A stretch of 64,000 bases of DNA from positions 124,001-188,000 of the forward strand of contig NZ_NETK01000001.1 of the NCBI RefSeq assembly GCF_002343915.1. The letters are read 5' to 3'. Shown piece after piece: positions 7,101 through 14,732 of the stretch (the stretch's first letter is position 1; every line of letters starts with the position of its first letter). The notes under the pieces were generated by a model. It was not told where the DNA came from. It worked only from the letters and a program-made list of their open reading frames with translations, and made no database searches. The translations under genes and the position numbers were made by a program. This DNA comes from Nannocystis exedens. GTDB taxonomy: Bacteria; Myxococcota_A; Polyangia; Nannocystales; Nannocystaceae.

Positions 7101-8972
7101 GTGCTCTCTCCGACGCTCGCGTTGCGCTGCCCGCATTGTCAGCACGCGCTCTCGCTCGCCGACCTCCGTGACGCCGCCGCCTGCCCCGCGTGCGGGGTGC
7201 TCCACGGTTTGCCGCCTGCCGTCGCCGACGCGCTGGCCCTCTACGAGCGGGCGATCCAGCAAGCCGTCAGCGACCTGGTCCGCAGCGCACCTGTCCCGAC
7301 GGCCAGCGCCGCCGTCGCGGAGATCGCGCCGCCCGGGCCGCCCGACCGACCGCGCCACCAGCCGGGCCCCGCCGCCAGACTGCTCGCCGCCCCCGTCCCG
7401 CCGACCACCCTGCTCTCGATCGGCCCCGCCCCGGCGCCCGCCGTCCCCGCCCCCGTGCGACCTGTCCTGAAGGACAGCCTCCCGGCCGACGCCCCTCAGC
7501 CCGGCGACACCCTGCAGGGCCCTGCCGCCGCCGCGCCCGGCCATCGACCTGGCCGTTCGACCAGCCCGCGCCCCGGCTCGCTGTCGGCCGAGCTGGCGGC
7601 CGGCCTCGCCGCCCACGGGCACGACGACGAGCCGGCCCCGCTGTTCGCCCAGCTGTCCCTGCCCGTCGATTCGCCCGTCCACGCCGACAGCCGGTTCCAA
7701 CCTGTCCTCGCGGCCAGCCACGCCCCACCTGTCCCCCAGGACACCTCATCTGTCCCGACGGACAGCCTCCTCGCGCACCAGACCGCCCCGGCCGGCCTCC
7801 GCCGCTCGCATCCACCTGTCCCTGCGGACAGCCCCGCCGCGCCCGACGCCCCGCTCACCGGCCCCGGCTTCGATCCTGCCGCGCTGTCCGGCCCCTTGCC
7901 CGCCCCGCCCGAGCCGGCACCTGGCCTCGGGGCCAGCCTCGCCCGCCACCCCGCCGCGCGGATGGCCGCCGGCGACACCGTGCCGGGCGGCGCGGTGAGC
8001 CCCGCCAACTCCTCGCTCCTGGCGATCCTCTACAACCGCTCCGGCGCCAGCCTCAGCACGCCCTCCTCGACCGCAGGGCTCGCGGCCCCGCCCGGCGGCC
8101 TGGCCGAGGCGCCGCTCGTCGTCGCTGCCGTGCGCGACCCCGAAGGCAGCCCGCCGTCGCCCTCGACCCACGAGCTCGTCGCCGCCGTCCGGTCCTTCCT
8201 CCCCGATCGTCCCGATCCCGCCGGGCCCGAGCCCGAGGGGCGGATCCCCGCCAGCGCCCTCGCCGTCGCCCGCCGCGCCCTGCTCGCCCGCCACGCCGAC
8301 GAGCGGCGCCAGCAGCAGGTCCGCGACGGCAGCCTCGGCCTCCTGTTCGCCGCGGTCGTCTGCGTCGGCCTGCTGCTGTTCGGCCTGTGGTACGTCGCCG
8401 CCCCGATCGCCGTGCTCGCCGTCCTCCTGCGCCTGCGCCGGGAGGAGCGCGGCGAGCGGTTCGGCGCCGAGGTCCAGCGCCTCGGCGACGCCCTCGGCGG
8501 CCAGCGCCTGCCCAGCTACGACGCCATCGCCGCGTGGTTCGACCGCCTGTGGCCCGCCCCCGTCAGCCCCGAGGCGATGTGGACCAGCCACTTGCACGGG
8601 GCCGTCCGCTGCGACGTCCACGGCTACCCTGCGCTGGTCGACGTCCACCTGAACGAAAAGACAGCCGGTGGCGTCGTCTACCCGCCGCGGATCACCGCCT
8701 ACCTGGCCGCGATCTGGCCCGGCCGCGTGCCCTCGCTGCGGCCCACCGCCGCCGACCTCTCGCCCGCCGCCCAGGCCCGGCTCGCGCGCCTGCGCAAGGC
8801 CGGCTACACCGTCGTCGCCGACGCCAACGGCGGCCTGGTCATGCGCGCCAGCGAGTCGATCGCCCAGGCCGTCCGGGCCGACATCACCCGTCTCCCGGCG
8901 CTGCAGGTCCCGATCGGCGAGCTCGCCGACCTCGCCCGCGATCTCGGGGCCGAACCCGTCCCTGCGCCGTAG
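7101..8972 (+). CDS. Zinc-ribbon, Pro-rich, transmembrane protein
   Basis: 623 residues from the GTG at 7101, chosen because the zinc ribbon then sits at the N-terminus. Residues 7-38 hold paired CPHC and CPAC knuckles. Residues ~60-310 are a disordered Pro/Ala linker into which several TGTCC palindromes have been read in frame, giving recurring peptides such as PVPADS and PVPTDS. Residues ~410-445 hold a hydrophobic hairpin (LLFAAVVCVGLLLFGLWYV and a second short segment), probably one or two membrane helices. The C-terminal ~170 residues are soluble and unassigned (WTSHLHGAVRCDVHGYPALVDVHL). The next gene begins 6 bases downstream and also has a zinc ribbon, so the two probably act together. 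Function unknown. Confidence 0.75.
   Translation: MLSPTLALRCPHCQHALSLADLRDAAACPACGVLHGLPPAVADALALYERAIQQAVSDLVRSAPVPTASAAVAEIAPPGPPDRPRHQPGPAARLLAAPVPPTTLLSIGPAPAPAVPAPVRPVLKDSLPADAPQPGDTLQGPAAAAPGHRPGRSTSPRPGSLSAELAAGLAAHGHDDEPAPLFAQLSLPVDSPVHADSRFQPVLAASHAPPVPQDTSSVPTDSLLAHQTAPAGLRRSHPPVPADSPAAPDAPLTGPGFDPAALSGPLPAPPEPAPGLGASLARHPAARMAAGDTVPGGAVSPANSSLLAILYNRSGASLSTPSSTAGLAAPPGGLAEAPLVVAAVRDPEGSPPSPSTHELVAAVRSFLPDRPDPAGPEPEGRIPASALAVARRALLARHADERRQQQVRDGSLGLLFAAVVCVGLLLFGLWYVAAPIAVLAVLLRLRREERGERFGAEVQRLGDALGGQRLPSYDAIAAWFDRLWPAPVSPEAMWTSHLHGAVRCDVHGYPALVDVHLNEKTAGGVVYPPRITAYLAAIWPGRVPSLRPTAADLSPAAQARLARLRKAGYTVVADANGGLVMRASESIAQAVRADITRLPALQVPIGELADLARDLGAEPVPAP
7285..7935. repeat. Palindromes embedded in the coding linker
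   Basis: Exact TGTCC-N4-GGACA copies lie at 7463-7476 (TGAA), 7730-7743 (CCCA), 7751-7764 (CGAC) and 7817-7830 (CTGC). Decayed copies lie near 7293, 7553, 7703 and 7921. All are within the reading frame and leave it open. Confidence 0.85.
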
Positions 8973-8977
8973 CGGCC

Positions 8978-9403
8978 GTGTCCGTCACGCGCGAGCACGC
9001 GACCACCTCCGCCCGGTGCCCTCGGTGCCGCGCCGGCGTGATCGTGCGTCACACCGTCGCCCGTCACGGCGACGAGGTCCGCTGGTCCACCGCCGTCCGC
9101 TGCCTCGCCTGCGACCACGAGGTCGAGACCGACAGCAACGCCGGCGACTCGGCCGCGCGCGCCGCCGTGCTGGCCGCCAACGGCGCGTGGATCGTCCGCC
9201 TCACCGGCCTCGGCCCGCGACCGATCCGCGTCCTGCGGACCCTCCGCGACCTGCTGGGCCTGTCGCCGGTCGTCGCGCGGGGCCGCCTCGACAACCTCGC
9301 CCACGGCACCCGCGTCGAGATGGAGGCGCTGCTGGCCCGGTTCGTCCGCGAAGGCGCCGAGGGCACCTGCGTCCGCGTCGAGTCGACCGCCGGCCCGCGC
9401 TGA
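8978..9403 (+). CDS. Zinc-ribbon protein with L7/L12-like C-terminal domain
   Basis: 141 residues from GTG 8978, six bases after the previous stop, so probably one transcript. Residues 14-47 carry CPRC and CLAC knuckles (zinc ribbon). Residues ~70-135 (WIVRLTGLGPRPIRVLRTLRDLLGL, then a helix and EGAEGTCVRVE) have the helix-strand pattern of the ribosomal L7/L12 C-terminal domain, in which a Leu-rich helix follows a VIKxVR-like strand and the protein ends on GAxVxL. That similarity is by eye. In L7/L12 this domain recruits translation factors; stand-alone copies in other proteins are of unknown function. Confidence 0.65.
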   Translation: MSVTREHATTSARCPRCRAGVIVRHTVARHGDEVRWSTAVRCLACDHEVETDSNAGDSAARAAVLAANGAWIVRLTGLGPRPIRVLRTLRDLLGLSPVVARGRLDNLAHGTRVEMEALLARFVREGAEGTCVRVESTAGPR

Positions 9404-9654
9404 CGCCTCGCTCTTCGCCCCGACCTCCCGACGCTCGCGCCCGCGACCTCCACCTCGTCGCGCAGCGGCGTCGCCTCGCCGTTCCCCGGCCCGTTCGGAG
9501 TCGCAGTCCCGCGCCGCGCGTGCGGACCTCCTCGCCCGTGCGACCGCGACGACCCGTACGCCTCCGTACCACCCTCCCCGCTCGGACCGGGGCGTCGCCG
9601 CCCGCCGCCTCGCCCTCGCCTTTTCGATATTCTGGGCCGCGAGGACATCGCTGC

Positions 9655-10419
9655 ATGGTTTCGTTGCGAGACAAGGTCGCGCTGATCGTCGGCGGCAATT
9701 CGGGCATCGGCAAGGCGACCGCCTTCGCCTTCGCCGACGCCGGGGCCAGGGTCGTCGTCGCCGCGCGTCGGCGGCCCGAGGGGCTCGACGTCGTCGAGCA
9801 GCTGCGCGCCCGCGGGGCCGCGGCGATCTTCGTCGCCCTCGACGTCACCGTCGAGGACGACATCATCGCCGGCGTCGCGGCCACCGTCGCCGAGTTCGGC
9901 CGGCTCGACTGCGCCGTCAACTCCGCCGGCATCTGCGAGGACTTCGGCCCCGTCACCGACGTCGACGGCGCCGCCTTCGATCGCATGATGGCCGTCAACG
10001 TCCGCGGCACCCTGCTCGGCATGAAGCACCAGCTGCGGCAGATGGTCGCGCAGGGCGGCGGCGGCAGCGTCGTCAACGTCGCCTCGATCCTCTCCCACGT
10101 CGGCACGCCCACCGGTTCGGCCTACGTCGCCACCAAGCACGCCGTGCTCGGCATCACCCGCTCGGCCGCCCTCGGCCACGCCAAGCAGGGCATCCGCGTC
10201 AATTGCGTCGCGCCGACCGCCATCACCGGCACGCCGATGGTCGACCACGCCCTGGCCAACTTCCCTGCCGTGATGGAGCCCGTCATCGCCGCCATCCCCA
10301 TGGGCCGGCCCGGCCGCGCCGACGAGGTCGGCCGCGCGATCGCCTGGCTCAGCAGCGACGACGCCGCCTTCATCTCCGGCCACTCGCTGGCGATCGACGG
10401 CGCCCAGGTCGCCGCCTGA
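9655..10419 (+). CDS. Classical short-chain dehydrogenase/reductase
   Basis: 254 residues, the usual SDR length. The cofactor loop GGNSGIG is at residues ~13-19, NSAG at ~88-91, a catalytic Ser in VASILS and the active-site YVATK at ~156-160. The C-terminus follows the FabG/glucose-dehydrogenase style (DEVGRAIAWLSSDDAAFISGHSLAIDGA). It is predicted to oxidise or reduce an alcohol/ketone with NAD(P)H in the cytoplasm; the substrate cannot be told. The ATG at 9655 is preceded by GCGAGGA, a plausible ribosome-binding site, and by a TATTCT box at ~9627, so unlike its neighbours this gene has a normal leader. It is convergent with the S41 peptidase gene. Confidence 0.9.
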   Translation: MVSLRDKVALIVGGNSGIGKATAFAFADAGARVVVAARRRPEGLDVVEQLRARGAAAIFVALDVTVEDDIIAGVAATVAEFGRLDCAVNSAGICEDFGPVTDVDGAAFDRMMAVNVRGTLLGMKHQLRQMVAQGGGGSVVNVASILSHVGTPTGSAYVATKHAVLGITRSAALGHAKQGIRVNCVAPTAITGTPMVDHALANFPAVMEPVIAAIPMGRPGRADEVGRAIAWLSSDDAAFISGHSLAIDGAQVAA

Positions 10420-10464
10420 ACCGCCGGCGGCGCGCAGCCGGCAGCGGTCACCTGCGCCCTCATG

Positions 10465-10540
10465 CATGTCCTGAAGGGCATGCCCCATCGAACCTTGTCT
10501 CTCGGACATATCCTTTTGAACATGCCCGAGCAGACACGCT
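10465..10540. repeat. CATG-type palindromes between convergent genes
   Basis: CATGTCCTGAAGGGCATG (10465-10482) is a near-perfect inverted repeat. It is followed by TTGTCTCTCGGACATA (10495) and a third decayed unit ending CAGACACG. The only other content of the 10420-10602 gap is GC-rich filler. Confidence 0.7.
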
Positions 10541-10602
10541 TCGTCGCGCGTCGAGCCCGTCGCGCGCCGCCGGCCTGCATCGCCTTGCGGCGCCCGCTCG
10601 CC

Positions 10603-11742
10603 TCACTTCGGCTGCAGCTCGCGGAGCCGCTCCTCGAGCTCCGCCTTCAGCCCCGGGTCCTTCGCCTTGGCGATCTGCTGCTCGAGCAGCTTGACCTGGA
10701 CCACGCGCAGCGCGTCGTCGGCGGGCACCGGGATGTCGGGCTGCACGCCCACGCCCTCCCAGTTCGTCTTCGTGATCGGGCTTATCGCCCGGCCCGTCGG
10801 CACGAACGCCGCGAAGTGGTCTCCGAGGCGGACCATGTCGCCGGGGTTGGCCCCGCCCCACGTCACCTCGCCGACGATCGTCGCCCGCTTCAGGTTCTTC
10901 AGGTTGTAGGCGAACTCCTCCGCCGCCGAGCCGGTCCGCTTGCTCGTCAGCACGTAGACCTCGCGGTCGACGTAGGGCTTGCCCGGCACCGGCGCCGTCC
11001 AGAACTGGCGCGTCTCGTCGCCAGGCCGGAAGTACAGGTCGTTCAGGTGGACCCGCTCGTCGAACAAGTAGCTGCACAGGTACGCCACCATCTCCGGCGA
11101 CCCGCCGCCGTTGCGCCGGAGGTCGATGATCAGCGCGTCGGTCTCCGACAGGAACGCCATCGCCGCCGTCGCCGCCTCGAACCCGCGGCCGGGGAAGGCG
11201 AAGCCGCGCACCTCGAGGTAGCCGATGTTGCCGGGCAGCCGCTCGACCTTCTCGAACCCGCCGTTCGCGTGCCTGGAGAACTCCTCGAAGCGGGCCAGCT
11301 CCTCCGCCGACGGCTTCCCCTCGGCCGGGCGCGGCGGCAGCGTCTCCTTGCTGAAGCGGACGTGGAAGTGCGCGTCGCGCAGCACCTCGTTGATGTGATT
11401 CGTCAGCGTCGTCGCCAGCGCGTGGCCCGTCGTGATCTTGTCGTACTCGCCGCGCTTCCGGCGGGCGCGGATCGCCTTCGCCACCTCGGTCCCCTTGGCC
11501 GGGAACACGTACTTCGCCGTCAGCTCGCGCGCCAGCGCCTCGATCGCCTCGTCGCGCTCGGCCGCCGTGATCGCCCCGTCCGGCCCTCGCGGCGCCGGCG
11601 CCTCCGGCACGGCCATCTGCGGCTCGCCGGACGTCGGCGCCGCCGCGGCCGGCCTGGCGACCGCCGCCGGCGCGCAGCCGATCGCGTACACGGTGGACAT
11701 CGCCAACCAACCGAACATCACTGTGGACAGTCGCATCGTCAT
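10603..11742 (-). CDS. S41 family serine peptidase, lipoprotein
   Basis: 379 residues. The signal peptide ends at a lipobox-like AIGC (Cys23), so it is probably lipid-anchored. Residues ~60-130 form the helical N-terminal S41 region (AIEALARELTAKYVF). The tail-specific protease core starts at GNIGYLEVRGFAF (~175). The NGGG loop (DLRRNGGGSPEMVAY) and the catalytic Ser in SKRTGSAAEEFAYNLK follow. There is no PDZ domain, as in the IRBP-like branch. The ATG at 11742 overlaps the stop of the upstream tetR gene (ATGA) and an AGAGGA ribosome-binding site lies inside that gene's end, so the two are translationally coupled and this peptidase is probably under that regulator's control. Confidence 0.9.
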   Translation of the reverse strand: MTMRLSTVMFGWLAMSTVYAIGCAPAAVARPAAAAPTSGEPQMAVPEAPAPRGPDGAITAAERDEAIEALARELTAKYVFPAKGTEVAKAIRARRKRGEYDKITTGHALATTLTNHINEVLRDAHFHVRFSKETLPPRPAEGKPSAEELARFEEFSRHANGGFEKVERLPGNIGYLEVRGFAFPGRGFEAATAAMAFLSETDALIIDLRRNGGGSPEMVAYLCSYLFDERVHLNDLYFRPGDETRQFWTAPVPGKPYVDREVYVLTSKRTGSAAEEFAYNLKNLKRATIVGEVTWGGANPGDMVRLGDHFAAFVPTGRAISPITKTNWEGVGVQPDIPVPADDALRVVQVKLLEQQIAKAKDPGLKAELEERLRELQPK

Positions 11743-12728
11743 CCTCTCTTGAGATTCGCGCTTTGTCGCGCCCGTCGCGTCCGGGCGCGCGTCGTCCCCG
11801 TCGCGCGCGGCCGCTTCGTCGCCGCCCGCGGCTTCGCCGGTGACCCTGTCAAGGAGGCCGCGGCCTGCTTCACCGCGGCCTTCGTCATGAAGGCCGCCGG
11901 CTGCCTCGCCGCGGTTCGCTTCGCCGCGCCCTTCGTCGTGAGCTCCGCCGCCTGCTTCGCCGCGGTTCGCTTCGCCCCACGCTTCGTCGCAAGCTCCGCC
12001 GCCTGCTTCGCCGCGCGCCGCTTCGTCACGAGCTCCGCCGCCTGCATCCCCGCGGACTGCTTCGTCGGCGCCGCCGCCCCCCGCCCCGCCGACCTGCCGC
12101 TGGCCGCCCGTTCACGCGCGACCGCCGGCACGACCAGGCTCTTCAGCAGCAGGTCCGCCATGCGCCGCACCTCGACCTCGACCTTCGCCCGCTCGCCGAG
12201 CTCGTGGACGCTCAGGCTGTACGGCAAGAACGCGTTGGTCGCCTTTACCAGCGTCGACGCCGTCGCGGCCGCCTCGTCGTCGAGCGCGAACCGCCCGCAC
12301 GCCGCGCCGGCCGCCAGCACCGCGGCGACCAGCCCCACCTCGCGCGCCATGTGGGCTGTCCTCCGGGCCATGTACGCCGGCCGCACCGCCTCGAACAGCT
12401 CGTCGAGGCTCTGGCGGTACGCGCTGACGCTGTCGAGCCGCCGGAGCACCCGCTCGATCAGCACCGCGCGCAGGACCTCCGCCGGATCGCCGCCCGCGTT
12501 CGCCAGCGCCACCAGCCGCGCGTACGTCTGCGCCACCACCCGGTCGATCGACGACAGCCCGACCTCTTCCTTGCTCGGGAAGTACATGTAGATCGTCCGC
12601 CGGCTGACCCCCGCCTCGCCGGCGATGTCGTCCATCGTCACGCTGCGGAACCCGCGAGTCGTCAGCAGCCGATCGGTGGCGTCGAGGATCGCCTCGCGCG
12701 TCTCGCCGTTGCCCCTGGGCCCGTTCAC
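11739..12728 (-). CDS. TetR regulator with Lys/Ala-rich histone-H1-like tail
   Basis: 329 residues from GTG 12728. Residues ~6-60 are a TetR HTH: EAILDATDRLL, then MDDIAGEAGVSRRTIYMYF. The ligand/dimer part runs to ~residue 215. The last ~110 residues are not part of any TetR fold: they are tandem Lys/Ala/Thr repeats (KQAAELTTKRGAKRTAA-like), resembling the basic tails of histone-H1-like proteins. Upstream lie two copies of a perfect inverted repeat, so autoregulation is likely. Its stop overlaps the start of the S41 peptidase gene. The start has no clear ribosome-binding site; GTG 12728 is chosen as the first start before the HTH. Confidence 0.85.
   Translation of the reverse strand: MNGPRGNGETREAILDATDRLLTTRGFRSVTMDDIAGEAGVSRRTIYMYFPSKEEVGLSSIDRVVAQTYARLVALANAGGDPAEVLRAVLIERVLRRLDSVSAYRQSLDELFEAVRPAYMARRTAHMAREVGLVAAVLAAGAACGRFALDDEAAATASTLVKATNAFLPYSLSVHELGERAKVEVEVRRMADLLLKSLVVPAVARERAASGRSAGRGAAAPTKQSAGMQAAELVTKRRAAKQAAELATKRGAKRTAAKQAAELTTKGAAKRTAARQPAAFMTKAAVKQAAASLTGSPAKPRAATKRPRATGTTRARTRRARQSANLKRG
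11865..12075. repeat. ~39-51-base tandem repeats coding the basic TetR tail
   Basis: Units of the type GCCTGCTTCGCCGCG...CTTCGTC...AGCTCCGCC recur at about 11868, 11899, 11950, 12001 and 12040 with substitutions and length changes in multiples of three. They keep the frame and encode K/A/T-rich blocks. Confidence 0.75.
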
Positions 12729-12741
12729 CGCCCACGCAGCA

Positions 12742-12800
12742 TTGCACAAGCCGGCGACTTTGTGCAAGCCACCATTGCACACTCGCCCGGGTTTGTGCAG
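12742..12800. promoter_or_regulatory. Twin inverted-repeat operators upstream of tetR
   Basis: TTGCACA-N12-TGTGCAA at 12742-12767 (arms extend to TTGCACAA/TTGTGCAA) and TTGCACA-N12-TGTGCAG at 12775-12800. The two sites are 33 bases apart, about three helical turns, and begin 14 bases before the tetR start codon. Size and symmetry suit binding by TetR dimers. Confidence 0.8.
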
Positions 12801-13300
12801 CGAACTGTCACGACCCACCTTCGCCCAGACTCCGCGCCTCGCCGACCGACGACGGCCCCTGCGCGCTCGTACACGCGCCGCCGCTGCGACCTCGCCCCAC
12901 CCGGCCGCGAGCCGTCCTTCACCTCCGTCCTGGACCCCTGCGTCACGCAGCGGGCCGGGGCGCCATCGCTGCCGCGCGGGTCGACCCGGGCCCGCCCGGC
13001 GCCGGCTCTCGCCCGCGCCCCCCGCCTGCGCGTGCTGGCGTCGTGACGCGCTGCCCTCGCGCGCCCGCCTCCTCTCATGTCTCTCCGGCCAGCCGCACTC
13101 CTCCTCCTCGCCCTCTTCGCCCGCGGCGAGGAGCCGCCGCCCGCCGCCGGGGACGAGGGCGCCTCCCCGTTGACGGCACCCACCCTGCTCGCGGCCGCAC
13201 CCGAGCGCTTCGTCGCCCGGCGCGACACCATCGACGACCTCGCCGTCCCCAAAGCCATCTCTCGAGCGTCGGCGGCCCGCGATTGGCATACTCGCCGGAA
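12801..13300. other. Intergenic region between divergent tetR and PAP2 genes
   Basis: 500 bases. A possible small plus-strand frame at 13077-13328 (83 residues, hydrophobic N-terminus ALLLLALFA) has a signal-like start but overlaps the PAP2 start by 28 bases and matches nothing I know; I do not call it. A CATACT box at 13287-13292 lies 8 bases before the PAP2 ATG. Confidence 0.4.
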
Positions 13301-14551
13301 ATGCCGCGCTGCCTGTCCCTGGCCCTGATCCTCGCCCTCGCCGCCCCGCCCGCGGCCGCCCACCCGCTGGCGCGCGCAGCGAAGTCGAGCGGCCGGCAAC
13401 CGGCCGGCCCCTCAGGACATGTCTTCGACGACATGTCCCCGGGAACATCCACGACCCGGCTCCTGGCCCGCGCCCCGGCCTCGTCCGACCCGCCCGACCC
13501 CGCCGCGAACCCCGACGCCCGGCAGCCGCCAGCCTCCTCCGAGGCTGCCCCGGGAGACATGTCCCCGAGAACATTCGCGCCCCCGCTCCTCGCGCGCGCC
13601 CGGGCCGCGTCCGACCCGCCCGCGAGCGCCGCTGACCTCGACGCCTGGCAGCCCTCCCCGCCCGCGCCGCCGCCCGCTCCCGAGGACCTGTCCTCCGGGA
13701 CATCTCCCCCGGCTCCCGACCCCGTCGCCCGCCCCGTCCCCGCCGGCGACCCGCCGCTCCCGCCCGCGCCGCCGCCGCTCCCGCCGCACCTCATGCGCTT
13801 GCGGCCGGCCGTCGACGTCCCGGTCATCACCCTCGGCCTCGTCCTGTGGCTGGGCACCGATCTGGCCGCCCGCGACATGGGCTGGTCCGGCTGTCAGGCC
13901 TGCGATCGCAGCCACATCAACGGCCTCGATCGTCGCGTCCTCGGCAACGAGAGCCTCGCCGCCGCCCACGCCTCCGACGCCCTGCTCTACACCGCGATCG
14001 CCGCCCCGCTGGTGGCCGACCTCGCCGACACCCTCGTCACCGGCCGCCGCGCCCCCGGCTCCTACCGCCACGCCGCCGGCGGCTGGGCCCGCGACGTCGT
14101 CGTCCTTTTCGAGGTGTTGGCCGTCAACGTCGGCCTCAACAACCTCGTCAAGTACGCCGTCCGCCGCCCGCGGCCGTACAGCTACGAGCCCGCGAGCGAC
14201 CTCGGCGACGTCCAGGCCGAGGAGGCGCGCCTGTCCTTTTATTCAGGTCACACCTCGACCGCCTTCGCCATGATGAGCGCCTGGGCCACCCTCTTCACCC
14301 TCCGACACCCGCGGGCCCGTACCGCGGTCCCGGCCTGGCTGGTCGCCGTCGGCCTCGCCGCCGCCACCGGCGTCCTGCGCGTCGAGGCCGGCAAGCACTT
14401 CTGGACCGACGTGCTCTTCGGCTCGCTCGCCGGCACCGCCGTCGGCGTCCTCGTCCCCCTGCTTCACCGCAACGATCGCGGCCGCCGTGTCTCCGCCGGC
14501 ATGAGCCCCACCCCGCGCGGCGCCCTCGTCAGCCTCACCGGCCGCTTCTGA
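13301..14551 (+). CDS. Exported PAP2-type phosphatase with repeat linker
   Basis: 416 residues. ATG 13301 is chosen because it opens a clear signal peptide (CLSLALILALAAPPAAAHP). Residues ~35-165 are a disordered linker of three ~42-residue repeats (DMSPGT..., DMSPRT..., DLSSGT...), each opening with a palindrome-derived sequence. The rest is a type 2 phosphatidic acid phosphatase/acid phosphatase domain with several membrane helices. Its phosphatase motifs are K-x6-RP (KYAVRRPRP), a variant second motif YSGHTSTAF (usually PSGH) and the last motif RVEAGKHFWTD. It should dephosphorylate lipid or soluble phosphates at the periplasmic face. Followed by an unrelated lipoprotein gene. Confidence 0.88.
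   Translation: MPRCLSLALILALAAPPAAAHPLARAAKSSGRQPAGPSGHVFDDMSPGTSTTRLLARAPASSDPPDPAANPDARQPPASSEAAPGDMSPRTFAPPLLARARAASDPPASAADLDAWQPSPPAPPPAPEDLSSGTSPPAPDPVARPVPAGDPPLPPAPPPLPPHLMRLRPAVDVPVITLGLVLWLGTDLAARDMGWSGCQACDRSHINGLDRRVLGNESLAAAHASDALLYTAIAAPLVADLADTLVTGRRAPGSYRHAAGGWARDVVVLFEVLAVNVGLNNLVKYAVRRPRPYSYEPASDLGDVQAEEARLSFYSGHTSTAFAMMSAWATLFTLRHPRARTAVPAWLVAVGLAAATGVLRVEAGKHFWTDVLFGSLAGTAVGVLVPLLHRNDRGRRVSAGMSPTPRGALVSLTGRF
13415..13702. repeat. 126-129-base coding repeats seeded by palindromes
   Basis: GGACATGTC-TTCGAC-GACATGTCC (13415-13438) is a perfect 9-base-arm inverted repeat. GACATGTCCCC recurs at 13430 and 13556 (126 bases apart) and GACCTGTCC at 13685 (129 further), the last being an exact TGTCC-TCCG-GGACA copy (13689-13702). 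The intervals are multiples of three. Confidence 0.8.
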
Positions 14552-14732
14552 TCGCGCCTGCCCCGGCGGGCTCTGCAGCCAATCACCACACTCGCGCGAT
14601 CGACTGTCCCCATTGCAAGCGCGGTGGGGGCTTGCGCCGACACGAAACGACTGCCGCCCCCGACGCCACGAGCGGCCTCGCGCGCGCCTGCGCGGCTTTT
14701 GCCGCCCCTGCGATTCGGAGTACAACCGACCG

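Noticed and set aside
13077..13328. Possible 83-residue secreted peptide before PAP2
   Set aside because: Hydrophobic start but no mature domain, overlaps the PAP2 start, and lacks promoter or ribosome-binding evidence; could be chance in GC-rich DNA.
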